A DNA stretch of 64,000 bases. It comes from Polyangiaceae bacterium. GTDB lineage: Bacteria > Myxococcota_A > Polyangia > Polyangiales > Polyangiaceae. The notes below the pieces were generated by a model. The model did no database searches. It saw only the letters and a program-made list of their open reading frames with translations, and was not told the DNA's origin. Position numbers and translations under genes: made by a program. Positions within the stretch are counted from its first letter, which is position 1; each line of letters starts with the position of its first letter. Below, in pieces: positions 33,919 to 43,322 of this stretch. Location: positions 1 to 64,000 of the forward strand of contig CANJMI010000012.1 in the NCBI GenBank assembly GCA_947475525.1, given 5' to 3'.

Positions 33919-34788
33919 ATGGCTCGAATCATCGATGGTAAGGCGCTCGCATCGAAACTGCGCGAACGCGTCGCAACGGGAGTGGCGGAATTTCATGCCC
34001 TCACTGGTCGCGCGCCCGGTCTCGACGTGGTGCTCGTTGGCGACGACCCGGCGAGCGCCGTGTACACGCGCAACAAGGAGAAAGCTGCGGCTGAGGTCGG
34101 CATTCGCGGTGCCCTTCATCGCTTGCCGACGACGACGACTGAGGCCGAATTGCTCGAGTTCGTACAGCGCCTGAATGCCGACCCGGCAATCGACGGCATC
34201 CTCGTTCAGCTTCCGCTGCCGAACGGCATCGATCCGAACCGAGTGACCGACGCTATCGATCCCTCGAAGGACGTCGACGGATTCCACCCGGTGAACGCGG
34301 GCATGCTGTGTGTCGGACGCGAGGGACTCGTGCCGTGCACGCCGCGCGGTTGCATGGCGCTGCTCGATGCGCACTTGGCGGCGATCGGCGCAGGGCCGGA
34401 CCTGGGAGGCAAGCATGCCGTCGTCATCGGGCGCAGCAACATCGTCGGCAAACCGATGGCGCAGTTGCTCCTCGCACGCAACGCGACGGTGACGGTGGCC
34501 CACTCGCGCACCCGTGATCTGCCCGCCCTCTGCCGCACCGCAGACGTCCTCGTTGCCGCAGTCGGCCGTCCGAAGATGGTCGGCGCAGACTGGATAAAGC
34601 CGGGGGCGATCGTGCTCGACGTCGGCATCAACCGTACGGCCGAGGGCAAGCTCTGCGGCGATGTCGACACCGAAGCGGCCATGACCGTGGCGGGTGCCGT
34701 GACGCCGGTCCCTGGCGGCGTCGGCCCGATGACGATCGCGATGCTGCTCGAGAACACGCTCACCGCCGCGAGCCGGCGCGTTGGCTAA
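33919..34788 (+). CDS. folD: Methylene-THF dehydrogenase / cyclohydrolase
   Basis: A 289-residue bifunctional enzyme interconverting methylene-, methenyl- and formyl-tetrahydrofolate. It has YTRNKEKAA with the catalytic Lys, [32 protein letters not shown] at the NADP site and [16 protein letters not shown] at the end. The ATG at 33919 begins [10 protein letters not shown]; the longer frame would overlap pncB. The 3' end overlaps lgt tail to tail by four bases. Confidence 0.95.
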   Translation: MARIIDGKALASKLRERVATGVAEFHALTGRAPGLDVVLVGDDPASAVYTRNKEKAAAEVGIRGALHRLPTTTTEAELLEFVQRLNADPAIDGILVQLPLPNGIDPNRVTDAIDPSKDVDGFHPVNAGMLCVGREGLVPCTPRGCMALLDAHLAAIGAGPDLGGKHAVVIGRSNIVGKPMAQLLLARNATVTVAHSRTRDLPALCRTADVLVAAVGRPKMVGADWIKPGAIVLDVGINRTAEGKLCGDVDTEAAMTVAGAVTPVPGGVGPMTIAMLLENTLTAASRRVG

Positions 34789-35705
34789 CGCCGCATTCCA
34801 CGCAAGCGGCTGCGATGCACGAACCCAGCCCCAATGAGCAGCGCGAGGCTTATCACCTGCGAGGTTGACAGCCCGCCCGCGCTACCGCGCTCGTCCGCGC
34901 GCAAGAACTCGAGTGCGAAACGGGCGAGCCCGTAGAGCCCGAGGAACCAGAGAAACACTTCGCCGTCGTAGCGCTTACGGCTATGCACCCACACGAGGCA
35001 AAAGGCTGCCACCGCGAGCGAAGCCAAGGACTCGTAGACCTGTGCCGGATGCACCGGCAACGAGGGCAATGACACGTGACTCAAGAGCTTCGCCTTCACC
35101 TGCGCTTCACTCGCTGGACTGTGCCGCGGGAAGATCAGCGCGAGCGGCCCGTTCGACGGCGGTCCGAAGCAGCAGCCGGCGAGCAGGCAACCGATGCGAC
35201 CGAAGCCGAGGCCGAGCGAAATTCCTGGTGCCGAGAGATCCGCGGCCTTCCAAATGTCGAACCTATCGCGCTTCAAAAGAACGATCGCGCCTAGGGTCGC
35301 GAACACGAGGCCACCGTAATACACGAGGCCACCGGCCCAGAACTCGGCCCAGCGAAAACACATGCGCTCCGCGGGGTGGCAAACACCTTTCGCCGCGTCC
35401 CAAACGCCGCGGTAACGCTCGGATGCACACGCGGCCTTCGAGACCGACCAGTCGACCTTCGACGGATCCGTGCAGAGGTGCACGTAGTCCATGAAGTATC
35501 CGTCGAAAAGAACGTGAAAGATGCGACCACCCACGACGCCGAGCAGCAGCGATGCGAGCGCGAGGTCGACGATCACGTCGGGGTTCTGACCTATCCGGCG
35601 GGCATGCACGACGGCCATCGCGGTCGCGAACGTGAAGCCTGTGATCAGCAGGACGAAGTAAGCCGGAAACGAGACGTCGAAGACGTTGAACAGCTCCGGT
35701 CGCAT
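34785..35705 (-). CDS. lgt: Prolipoprotein diacylglyceryl transferase
   Basis: A 306-residue inner-membrane enzyme that attaches diacylglycerol to the lipobox cysteine, the first step in lipoprotein maturation. It shows several TM helices, the Lgt signature region [30 protein letters not shown] and [13 protein letters not shown] loop of about 50 residues between early helices ([21 protein letters not shown]) is longer than in E. coli Lgt and holds extra cysteines. It follows lspA by 4 bp, so both are made from one transcript. Confidence 0.92.
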   Translation of the reverse strand: MRPELFNVFDVSFPAYFVLLITGFTFATAMAVVHARRIGQNPDVIVDLALASLLLGVVGGRIFHVLFDGYFMDYVHLCTDPSKVDWSVSKAACASERYRGVWDAAKGVCHPAERMCFRWAEFWAGGLVYYGGLVFATLGAIVLLKRDRFDIWKAADLSAPGISLGLGFGRIGCLLAGCCFGPPSNGPLALIFPRHSPASEAQVKAKLLSHVSLPSLPVHPAQVYESLASLAVAAFCLVWVHSRKRYDGEVFLWFLGLYGLARFALEFLRADERGSAGGLSTSQVISLALLIGAGFVHRSRLRGMRR

Positions 35706-35709
35706 CGCT

Positions 35710-36525
35710 TCAGTTGTCGAAGTTCGTCGGAGACGGGGCCCCGGCGGCGTCCAGATGTTCGGGCACCACGCGCGTGGTCACAGGAGCCGCGCTGTCACTG
35801 ACGACGACCGCGGCCTTCGATTCTCGCGTCGTGAACATGTCGATCGCCATCAGACCCACGCCGATGCAGATCGCGATGTCGGCAACGTTGAACGTCGGCC
35901 AATGCTTCTCGTCCGCACCGACCACCGCGTAGCAATCGATGAAATCGATGACCCACCCGTAAACGATGCGGTCGACCAGGTTCCCAAGCGCACCACCGAG
36001 CACCAGCGGCAGGCCCCAGCGGAGGGCACGCTGCTCGGGGGTAAGCTTGCGGTAGAGCGAGAGAATGAACACGATCGCCGCTACCGAGACGACGAGGAAG
36101 AACGGCCGCCGCAGCGACTCCTGCTCGCCCTGCAAGATGCCCCAGGCGCCGCCCTTGTTCGTCGCGAAGATCAGGTTCACATACTTGGGAATGACCTCGA
36201 TTTTGCGCATGGCGCGCGCCGCGTGACTCGCGTCGAAGTAGCGCTTGATCCACTGCTTGGTGCCGATGTCCAAGACGAGGTTCACCACCGTCACGGCGAT
36301 GAGAAAGACGTACGACGGCTTCCAAGAAAGGACAGGTCGCGGCACAACCGCCGAGAGCGTCGCGTCCGCCGAGAGCGGCACAACCGCCGAGAGCGTCGAG
36401 ACCATCGCGTCCGTCGAGAGCGTCGAGACCGCGGGTTCCTCGGGTGAATCGGTCACGACTCCACGCTCGGAGGACTTCAATTCGTCATTGGGTTTCGGCT
36501 CGTCGCCGAGGGCGTCATGGCTCAT
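35710..36525 (-). CDS. lspA: Signal peptidase II with long N-terminal extension
   Basis: A 271-residue protein, about 100 residues longer than usual LspA. The catalytic aspartates are seen in GNLVDRIVYGW and FNVADIAICIG. Four TM helices follow the family pattern (VFLIAVTVVNLVLDIGTK first). The extra length is mainly a ~68-residue hydrophilic N-terminal stretch with a 12-residue imperfect repeat (TLSAVVPLSADA, TLSAVVPRPVLS) plus a soluble C-tail. It cleaves signal peptides of lipoproteins modified by Lgt, encoded next. If the first ATG is not used, an in-frame start closer to the first TM is possible. Confidence 0.9.
   Translation of the reverse strand: MSHDALGDEPKPNDELKSSERGVVTDSPEEPAVSTLSTDAMVSTLSAVVPLSADATLSAVVPRPVLSWKPSYVFLIAVTVVNLVLDIGTKQWIKRYFDASHAARAMRKIEVIPKYVNLIFATNKGGAWGILQGEQESLRRPFFLVVSVAAIVFILSLYRKLTPEQRALRWGLPLVLGGALGNLVDRIVYGWVIDFIDCYAVVGADEKHWPTFNVADIAICIGVGLMAIDMFTTRESKAAVVVSDSAAPVTTRVVPEHLDAAGAPSPTNFDN
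36332..36440 (-). repeat. Imperfect 36-bp repeats in the lspA 5' end
   Basis: GGCACAACCGCCGAGAGCG appears twice 36 bp apart, followed by related GCGTCCGTCGAGAGCGTCG and GAGAGCGTCGAGACC blocks. It encodes the Ser/Thr/Ala/Val-rich LspA N-terminal extension and preserves the frame. Confidence 0.6.
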
Positions 36526-36611
36526 GAAAACGCCTGATCCCTACGACATTGTGCGCGTCACGGCAAAGGCACAATCTTGAACGCCACTGAACATGCGTAT
36601 AAGGTCTCGGT

Positions 36612-39206
36612 ATGCCCGCCCCGCCATGGCACGTTCGCACAGGACTCGACGGCGTCCTCGAGAATTGGTTCTCGGGACCGGTGGGCAAGAGCCTCGTGGC
36701 GGACCGCACGTACCCGAGCGAGCCGGCTTCATACGCCCCCACACCAAGCGATCTGCACCCCGGCCTCCGCGCGGCGCTCGCGAAACGGGGCATCACGGAA
36801 CTCTACGAGCATCAGGTTGAGGCCCTCGCGTCCGCCCGCAGCGGCAAGCACACGGTCCTCGCCACACCTACGGCCAGCGGCAAGAGTTTGTGCTTCAACT
36901 TGCCGGTCCTCGATGCCATCGCGAAAGAGCCCGGCGCGACCGCGATCTACCTCTACCCGACCAAGGCGCTGAGCCGCGATCAGGAGGCGTCACTGCATGG
37001 CCTGAGCCACGATGCCGGCCTGTCGGTCGCCGCCACGGTCTACGACGGCGACACCCCGGGCGACGCGCGCCGGGCCGCGCGCCAAAGTTCGCGCATCGTC
37101 ATGACCAACCCCGACATGCTCCATGCTGGGATCCTCCCGCAGCACGCCAGCTGGTCGCGCGTGATGCAGAATCTCCGCTTCGTCGTCCTGGACGAGCTGC
37201 ACACCTACCGAGGCGTGTTCGGCTCGCACGTCGCCCACGTGATCGGTCGGCTGCGGAGGATCGCCGAATTTCACGGCGCGAAACCCATCTTCATCGGCGC
37301 GACGGCCACCATCGGAAATCCCGGCGAGCATGCCGCGCGGCTGTTCGGCGTCGACCCTGGTGAAATCAACGTCATCGGCCATTCGACGGCGCCACGCGGC
37401 GAGCGACGCGTCCTCGTCTACAATCCACCCGTCGTGAATGCGGAGCTCGGCATTCGTGCAAGCTACATGAAGAGCGCCGTGCGGCTGGTCGGCGATCTCG
37501 TGGCGGCACGCGTGCGGACATTGCTCTTCGGCCAATCCCGCAACTCGATCGAAATCATGGTCAAATACCTGCGTGATCGCTTCGCAGCCGAGCCTGCGCT
37601 CGCCGACGCGATCGTGTCGTACCGCGGCGGCTACTTGCCCGACACTCGCCGGCGCGTCGAGAGTGGCCTTCGCAAAGGAGAGCTCTTGTGTGTCGTGGCC
37701 ACCAACGCCCTGGAGCTAGGCATCGATGTCGGGGAGCTCGATGCGGTCGTCTGCGCGGGCTACCCGGGGTCGGTCGCCGAGACCTTCCAGCGCTTTGGTC
37801 GCGCCGGCCGCCGCGGCGAGTCGAGCCTGGCGGTGCTCATCGCGTCGAGTGCGCCGCTCGATCAATTCCTCGCGACGCATCCGAAGCACCTCGTAGGAGC
37901 AGCCGTTCCAAAAGCCGGTCGCGCCGCGTCGGCATCCGCGCCCGCCTCCCCCCGCGAGCTCGCCGGCGCGGGCCACTTCGAACATGCGCGTATCGATCCC
38001 GAGAACACCGAGGTGCTGCTGCAGCATCTCAAGTGCGCCGCCTTCGAGCTGCCGTTCCGCACCACCGACCGCTACGTCGCGCTGGATGAAACCGCCACGA
38101 GTCAGGCGCTCGGCTACCTCGCCGATCATGGCGTGCTGCACCGCGGTCGCGATCGATTTCACTGGGCCTCGACCGACGCCTTCCCCGCCAACCACGTCTC
38201 ACTTCGCCGCATCGGTTGGGACAATTTCGTCATCATCAACGTGGCCTCGGGGGAAGCCATCGCCGAGCTCGATTGGCACTCGACCCCGACGATGTTGCAC
38301 GAGCAAGCGATCTATCAACACGAAGGCGAGCAGTACCAAGTCGAGCGACTCGACTTCGAAAACCACAAGGCCTACGTGAGGAAGGTCGTTCCCGATTATT
38401 TCACGACCGCCATGCGCCACCAGAAAGTGCGGGTGCTCGAAGAACGTGTTCTATCGCCGCTCGCCGACAGCCAAGGGGTCGCCCGCGCGAGCCTCGGCTG
38501 GGGCGAGATAAGCGTCGTCGAGAAGGTCGTCGGTTACAAGAAGGTGAAGTTCCACACCCACGAAAATGCGGGCTACGGCGATGTCCGACTGCCCGAAAGC
38601 GAGATGCACACGACCGGATTTTGGCTCACGCTATCGGAGGAGCTGTGCACCGAACTCGGTCGCGCCGTTGCGATTGAAGGCCTCACCGGCCTCTCCAACG
38701 CGCTCGAGCTTGTCGCGACGCTGGCACTGATGTGCGACCCCCACGACATCAGTCGCGCGCTCGGTGACGCGGCTCCGCAAGAAGGCGGCGCGACCTTCGA
38801 AGCCACAGCCTATCTCTTCGACAACGTCCCGTGCGGAGTCGGCCTCGCCGAGCGCATCCACGAGCGTGCGTTCGAGTTGCTCGCTCGCGCCGCCGAGCTT
38901 GTGGCGGATTGCCCATGTGACCTCGGCTGTCCATCGTGTGTCGGTGCGACCGCGCTCGCGTCGTCGGGCGCCATGGCCTCGAACGGCTCGCCCCCGAACG
39001 AACGGACGCCTCTCCCGAATGCAGCACCCGCGAACGACACGCACGCCACGAACGCGGTCGCGCGGTCGCCGGTGGTCGATCGCAAGAGCGCGGCGTTGCG
39101 ACTAATCTTATCGCTCGACCTCGCTCGGAAGCTGCACGTCGGTGGCATTCATCGTATCCTACCCGCATGCGACGAGCCCTCGGACGCGGAATCTACGCCC
39201 TCCTGA
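36612..39206 (+). CDS. MrfA/YprA-like DEAD-box helicase with DUF1998
   Basis: An 864-residue helicase. RecA domain 1 has ATPTASGKS (Walker A) and VLDELHTY (a DELH variant of DEAD), with GATATIG (motif III). RecA domain 2 has RKGELLCVVATNALELGIDVG and QRFGRAGRRGE (motif VI). The C-terminal DUF1998 part has the cysteine cluster CPCDLGCPSCVG with CD upstream. This architecture equals B. subtilis MrfA (YprA), which acts with exonuclease MrfB in mitomycin-C repair; an MrfB-like gene lies at 29749. The last ~40 residues overlap the next gene by 40 bp in another frame. It is distinct from DISARM, which splits helicase and DUF1998. Confidence 0.88.
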   Translation: MPAPPWHVRTGLDGVLENWFSGPVGKSLVADRTYPSEPASYAPTPSDLHPGLRAALAKRGITELYEHQVEALASARSGKHTVLATPTASGKSLCFNLPVLDAIAKEPGATAIYLYPTKALSRDQEASLHGLSHDAGLSVAATVYDGDTPGDARRAARQSSRIVMTNPDMLHAGILPQHASWSRVMQNLRFVVLDELHTYRGVFGSHVAHVIGRLRRIAEFHGAKPIFIGATATIGNPGEHAARLFGVDPGEINVIGHSTAPRGERRVLVYNPPVVNAELGIRASYMKSAVRLVGDLVAARVRTLLFGQSRNSIEIMVKYLRDRFAAEPALADAIVSYRGGYLPDTRRRVESGLRKGELLCVVATNALELGIDVGELDAVVCAGYPGSVAETFQRFGRAGRRGESSLAVLIASSAPLDQFLATHPKHLVGAAVPKAGRAASASAPASPRELAGAGHFEHARIDPENTEVLLQHLKCAAFELPFRTTDRYVALDETATSQALGYLADHGVLHRGRDRFHWASTDAFPANHVSLRRIGWDNFVIINVASGEAIAELDWHSTPTMLHEQAIYQHEGEQYQVERLDFENHKAYVRKVVPDYFTTAMRHQKVRVLEERVLSPLADSQGVARASLGWGEISVVEKVVGYKKVKFHTHENAGYGDVRLPESEMHTTGFWLTLSEELCTELGRAVAIEGLTGLSNALELVATLALMCDPHDISRALGDAAPQEGGATFEATAYLFDNVPCGVGLAERIHERAFELLARAAELVADCPCDLGCPSCVGATALASSGAMASNGSPPNERTPLPNAAPANDTHATNAVARSPVVDRKSAALRLILSLDLARKLHVGGIHRILPACDEPSDAESTPS

Positions 39207-41248
39207 CGGCGTCGGTCGCGGCGTGCATCGCGTCGGCGCCCGCAGGCCTCACGCGGCGCACGGATTCTTCGGGAGGCGATGGCGGCGATTTTCTAGCTGG
39301 GGTTGGCGGTGAGGACGCCGTGGTCGACACGTCCGTGACCACGGGCTCGAACGACCCGCACGCGGTGCTCGGAGTGACGCCTCCTCACGGGCCGTTCACG
39401 GGCGGGCAGACCGTGATCGTTGCCGGCAACGGTTTCACTCCCAAGGTTCGGGTTTGGTTTGGCGACGTCGAAGCCGCGGGGCCCATCGCGATCGATCCGA
39501 ACAAGGTCCAAGTTTCGGTTCCACCCCACGCCGCGGGCAGCTTCGACGTCAGCACGCAAAACGGCGACGACTCGTCCACGCGCCGCAGCTTGCCAGGCGC
39601 CTACACGTTCGACGCCCTCTACGCCGAGCCCGACAGCGGACCGGTGGCCGGGGGGACCGTGATCACACTTCACGGGTTAGGCAACGCGTGGGACACTGAA
39701 CCGAGCGTCGAGGCCTCGATCGCCGGAAAGCCCTGCGTGACGACCACCGTGATCGGTCCCGACACCGTCACGTGCACGGCGCCCAAAGGCACCCCGGGCT
39801 CAAAGACCGTCAGCGTGAGCGCGACGAGCGGAACCGTCGTGGCCTACGACGCCTTCACCTACCAAGATAGCGCCGATGGCTTCAAAGGCGGCCTCAGCGG
39901 CAAGCCGCTCGCTGGCACGTTGACCGTCCTCGCCTTCGACAACTTCACGGGCGACGCCCTCGCCGGTGCCCACGTGATCGTCGGCGAGGCCGTGGAGTCC
40001 GGCCTCTACCAAACAGCCAACGAAAATGGCGTCGCCGTGTTCTCGCATGCGAGCCTCGGCAAGCCCGTCACCGTCACCATCGCGGCCCATTGTCACTCGC
40101 CGATAAGTTTCGTCGACGTTCCCGTCGATAGCGTCACGGTCTACCTCGATCCGACCCTCACCCCGGCATGCGCGGGCAGCGGCGACCCACCACCCGTCGG
40201 CGGCAAACCCGTGCTCGGCGGCGCCGTCCAAGGCGAGCTTGTGTGGCCCCAAGGCGGCGAGTTCAAGAAAGGCGGCTGGACCAACGTCCCCGCCCCCGCG
40301 ACCGCCGATGAGGAGCGTGTAGCGTTCGTCTTTTTCGCGACCCGCGACCGCACCCGCAAGTTCCAGTTGCCGGGCGAAGCGAACGCGGTCTTCGAGACCT
40401 CAGCGGGCGAGATCGGGTACGAGTTCCAAGTGACGACCGGGCCCGGATACCAAGCGATGTACGCGCTGGCCGGCATTCGCAACAAGGTCACGCAATCGTT
40501 CATGCCGTACGTCTTCGGCGCGACGAAAGGCGTCGGCGTTTTCCCCGGGGAGATCACGAGTTCGATCGTGATCCCGATGACGCACGCTCTCGATCAGAAG
40601 CTCGTTCTCGACCCGAAGCCACCCGCGTCGGGGCCAAAAGGTCCCGACCGATTCCACGCCAAAGTCGTCATCGAGATCGCTCAGTCGTATTACGCAATTC
40701 TGCCCAACGCGGACAAGACTCCGCTCTTGCCGCTCGCCTCCCCTATTGGGTTCGTCGGCATGCCGCCCCTCGACGCCGACCTCACCGGGCAACGCTACCT
40801 CACGCTCGCGGAAGCGGTGACCGGACCCCAGCTCGGAGTCCCACTTTCCGCCGTCAGCTCGATCGCCGCAACGAGCACCAGCGTCCCACTTATCATCGAC
40901 GGGTATGTCGGCATCCCCGAGCTCTCTACCCCCAAGGCGGCGACGAAATTCGATGGGCGGCACCTCGCGACCACCTACCCGAACGGCGGATTCCCGGCGG
41001 ACCTCACGATCTACGATGTGCTCGGCGCCAGTCGGTACTGGCAGGTCGTCGTCCCGAAGGCCGAACATGCCGTGACGCTTCCCGACCTATCGGGCTTCCC
41101 TGAGGCTGGGCTGCCGACGGGGCCGCTCTCGATTCGGGTGCGTGGCGGTCGGATTCAAAACTTCGATTACGGAAAACTGACGTACAGGCAGCTTCAACCT
41201 TTCGGCATGTCCGCGTACGCCGTCGACATCTTCAACTCGTTTCTGTGA
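39167..41248 (+). CDS. TIG/IPT-domain surface lipoprotein
   Basis: A 693-residue lipoprotein: MRRALGRGIY start and lipobox SVAAC (Cys20). Two IPT/TIG immunoglobulin-like domains follow (about 65-150 and 150-235), each with the GG-T-V hinge: HGPFTGGQTVIVAGNGFTP and DSGPVAGGTVITLHGLG. A carboxypeptidase-regulatory-like or Cna-B-like domain (about 250-320: FDNFTGDALAGAHVIV) comes next. The rest is beta-rich and unassigned. It overlaps the MrfA-like gene end by 40 bp and is followed after 7 bp by another lipoprotein gene. Likely an adhesion or surface scaffold protein; ligand unknown. Confidence 0.75.
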   Translation: MRRALGRGIYALLTASVAACIASAPAGLTRRTDSSGGDGGDFLAGVGGEDAVVDTSVTTGSNDPHAVLGVTPPHGPFTGGQTVIVAGNGFTPKVRVWFGDVEAAGPIAIDPNKVQVSVPPHAAGSFDVSTQNGDDSSTRRSLPGAYTFDALYAEPDSGPVAGGTVITLHGLGNAWDTEPSVEASIAGKPCVTTTVIGPDTVTCTAPKGTPGSKTVSVSATSGTVVAYDAFTYQDSADGFKGGLSGKPLAGTLTVLAFDNFTGDALAGAHVIVGEAVESGLYQTANENGVAVFSHASLGKPVTVTIAAHCHSPISFVDVPVDSVTVYLDPTLTPACAGSGDPPPVGGKPVLGGAVQGELVWPQGGEFKKGGWTNVPAPATADEERVAFVFFATRDRTRKFQLPGEANAVFETSAGEIGYEFQVTTGPGYQAMYALAGIRNKVTQSFMPYVFGATKGVGVFPGEITSSIVIPMTHALDQKLVLDPKPPASGPKGPDRFHAKVVIEIAQSYYAILPNADKTPLLPLASPIGFVGMPPLDADLTGQRYLTLAEAVTGPQLGVPLSAVSSIAATSTSVPLIIDGYVGIPELSTPKAATKFDGRHLATTYPNGGFPADLTIYDVLGASRYWQVVVPKAEHAVTLPDLSGFPEAGLPTGPLSIRVRGGRIQNFDYGKLTYRQLQPFGMSAYAVDIFNSFL

Positions 41249-41255
41249 GCACGCG

Positions 41256-43241
41256 ATGAAGCGGTGGGCATGCTCGTACGCGCTCGCGCTCGCGCTCTCG
41301 TCGAGCTGCAGCTTCGACGACTCGACGCGCTGGTTCCCGCCGGAGCCGAAGCCTCCGGAGCCGCCCCTTTGCGAGGTGGGCAAGCGACGCTGCGCAGCCT
41401 CGCTCGAGGAGTGCACGGAACTTACCGAAGGCATGCTCGCCTGGGTCAGCATCGACGCGTGTGAAGACCAGGGGAAACTCTGTTCGCAGAAGCTTCTGGC
41501 CTGCGCCACGTGTGAACCCGAAACCACCTTTTGCTCAGGCCAAGAGGTGCGTCGCTGCAGCCTCGATGGCGCATTGAGTACGCTCGAGACCACCTGCGAC
41601 GTGGCGAGTGGCCGCGCCTGCCGTTCAGGCGCTTGCCCCCAACTCTGCGCAGTGGCGGCCGACGAGAAGAGCAACGTCGGCTGCGAATACTGGGGCGTCG
41701 ATCTCGACAACGCGATGATCGATGAGAGCCACAATGCCGCGGCGCAACAGTTCGCGATCGTCGTATCGAACCCGCAACCCGATGTGGCTGCGACCGTCAG
41801 CGTCTATCAAGATGACGGGGCCCCAGGCGACCCGAGCGCGCCGGTGCTCGTCACCCAAGCGCTGATCCCGCCGCTGAATTTGCGCGTCTTCAAGCTCGGA
41901 CCGCGCGAGGTCGACGGAAGCCCCGAGGGCGAATACAACACCGGCACTCACACAGCGTTGACGAGGCGCGCGTACAAAGTCGTCAGCGATTTCCCTGCGG
42001 TCGCGTACCAGTTCAACCCGCTCGAAAACGTCAACGTATTCTCGAACGACGCTTCTCTTCTGAAGCCGCGCGAGGCCCTGACGTACGACGATCAGGCGGT
42101 GACCCTCGCCTATGTCGTCGCCGGGTGGCCGCAGACGATCGCGTGGACGGGCGACGCGAACACCAACTTCGACCCGTCAAACCCGATCAATCTGCGCGCC
42201 TTCCTCACGATTGTGGGAACGCAGGAGAAAACGCACGTGGTCGTCTACCCGACGACGCCGGTGCTTGGCGCGGGGCCAATCCCCGACACGCCCGTAGGCG
42301 GAAAACTCGAACTCGACATCGCGGCATTCGACGTCATCAACCTCGAGACCCCGTCGTTCGGGTCGTTCGACGCCGATTTCACAGGCACGCGGATTCTGGC
42401 AAACCGTCCGATCGCGGTGTTCAGTGGCGGAGAAGCTTCGGACGCACCCCGGTTCGATACGCTGAGCGAGCGACGTTGCTGCGCCGATCACTTAGAAGAG
42501 CAACTCGATCCTGTGCGAACGGCGGGAAAAAAATTCGCGCTCGCGCACTCCCCGAGCCGCACGCGCGCGGTGCTGGCGGCAGGCGGCAACGTGCTCGAAG
42601 CGCCCGAGCCCGAATACTTCCGGTTCGTCGCAACCCGGGACGAGGTGACGACCATTTCGACGACGCTCGAGGCTCCTTACGAGAACTTGCACCTCTTTCA
42701 CATCGGCGATTGGGTCGAAGTCGTGACGACGCGCGATTTTCTCGCGACTTCGGATGGGCCCATCCACGTCGAGCAAGTCATGGCGAGCCAAGACGGTGCG
42801 AACGTTCCGCGTGGTTTACCGGGCGGCGATCCGAGCCTGATCATCGTCCCGCCAGAAGAGCAATTCCGCAGCGACTATGTCTTCCTCACGCCCGACAAGT
42901 ACGCGTTCGACTTCATCACCGTGGTCGCCCCCTACGGCGCGAAGGTGCGGCTCGACGGCTACGAGCTCTCGAACCAACTGTGTACGGTCACCCCAACCGA
43001 TGGGCTCGACCCCGAGAAGCGCGGCGGCGACCTACCCGCCTTCTTGACGTACAGCTGCCAGCTCAGTTTTCCGAGCATCGATCCGGCTACGGGAAAGCTC
43101 ACCCCCGGAATGCAGGACGACGGCGTCCACCGCATCGTAGCGAGCCAACCCGTCGGGGTAATCGTCTGGGGATTCGACTCGTATGTCAGCTACGCTTACC
43201 CAGCGGGCACGGATCTTCGCGAGATTGCGCAGCCGCAGTGA
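41256..43241 (+). CDS. IgGFc-binding-domain-type surface lipoprotein
   Basis: A 661-residue lipoprotein (LSSSCS, Cys18). Residues ~35-145 are Cys-rich (CEVGKRRC, CATCEPETTFCSGQ, RSGACPQLC), like the EGF/adhesin-type front of many myxobacterial proteins. The rest follows the pattern known as the IgGFc-binding N-terminal domain: FAIVVSNPQPD, AYQFNPLENVNVFSNDASLL, ILANRPIAVFSGGE, CCADHLEEQL and VGVIVWGFDSYVSYAYPAG at the end. The name comes from a human mucin-like protein; antibody binding is not implied. It likely serves adhesion or matrix formation. It follows the TIG lipoprotein after 7 bp and should share its transcript. Confidence 0.78.
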   Translation: MKRWACSYALALALSSSCSFDDSTRWFPPEPKPPEPPLCEVGKRRCAASLEECTELTEGMLAWVSIDACEDQGKLCSQKLLACATCEPETTFCSGQEVRRCSLDGALSTLETTCDVASGRACRSGACPQLCAVAADEKSNVGCEYWGVDLDNAMIDESHNAAAQQFAIVVSNPQPDVAATVSVYQDDGAPGDPSAPVLVTQALIPPLNLRVFKLGPREVDGSPEGEYNTGTHTALTRRAYKVVSDFPAVAYQFNPLENVNVFSNDASLLKPREALTYDDQAVTLAYVVAGWPQTIAWTGDANTNFDPSNPINLRAFLTIVGTQEKTHVVVYPTTPVLGAGPIPDTPVGGKLELDIAAFDVINLETPSFGSFDADFTGTRILANRPIAVFSGGEASDAPRFDTLSERRCCADHLEEQLDPVRTAGKKFALAHSPSRTRAVLAAGGNVLEAPEPEYFRFVATRDEVTTISTTLEAPYENLHLFHIGDWVEVVTTRDFLATSDGPIHVEQVMASQDGANVPRGLPGGDPSLIIVPPEEQFRSDYVFLTPDKYAFDFITVVAPYGAKVRLDGYELSNQLCTVTPTDGLDPEKRGGDLPAFLTYSCQLSFPSIDPATGKLTPGMQDDGVHRIVASQPVGVIVWGFDSYVSYAYPAGTDLREIAQPQ

Positions 43242-43272
43242 GCCGTCAGCCGTAAAGTCAACCCGCGCCATG

Positions 43273-43295
43273 CCGCTCGGCAGCGCACCGAGCGG
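43273..43295. terminator. Hairpin between convergent genes
   Basis: CCGCTCGG and CCGAGCGG form a perfect 8-bp stem with a 7-base loop, between the convergent genes ending at 43241 and 43323. No T-tract is present, so a rho-independent end is uncertain. Confidence 0.4.
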
Positions 43296-43322
43296 GCAGC
43301 GCACCAGATGGCAGCGCGGGCG

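Noticed and set aside
36612-39206. DISARM or other DUF1998 defence system
   Set aside because: Helicase and DUF1998 are fused in the MrfA order, and no methyltransferase or DrmA/B-like partner lies nearby.
41256-43241. Antibody-binding virulence factor (from the IgGFc domain name)
   Set aside because: The domain family name derives from one human protein; the same domain is widespread in free-living myxobacteria, so host antibody binding is not supported.
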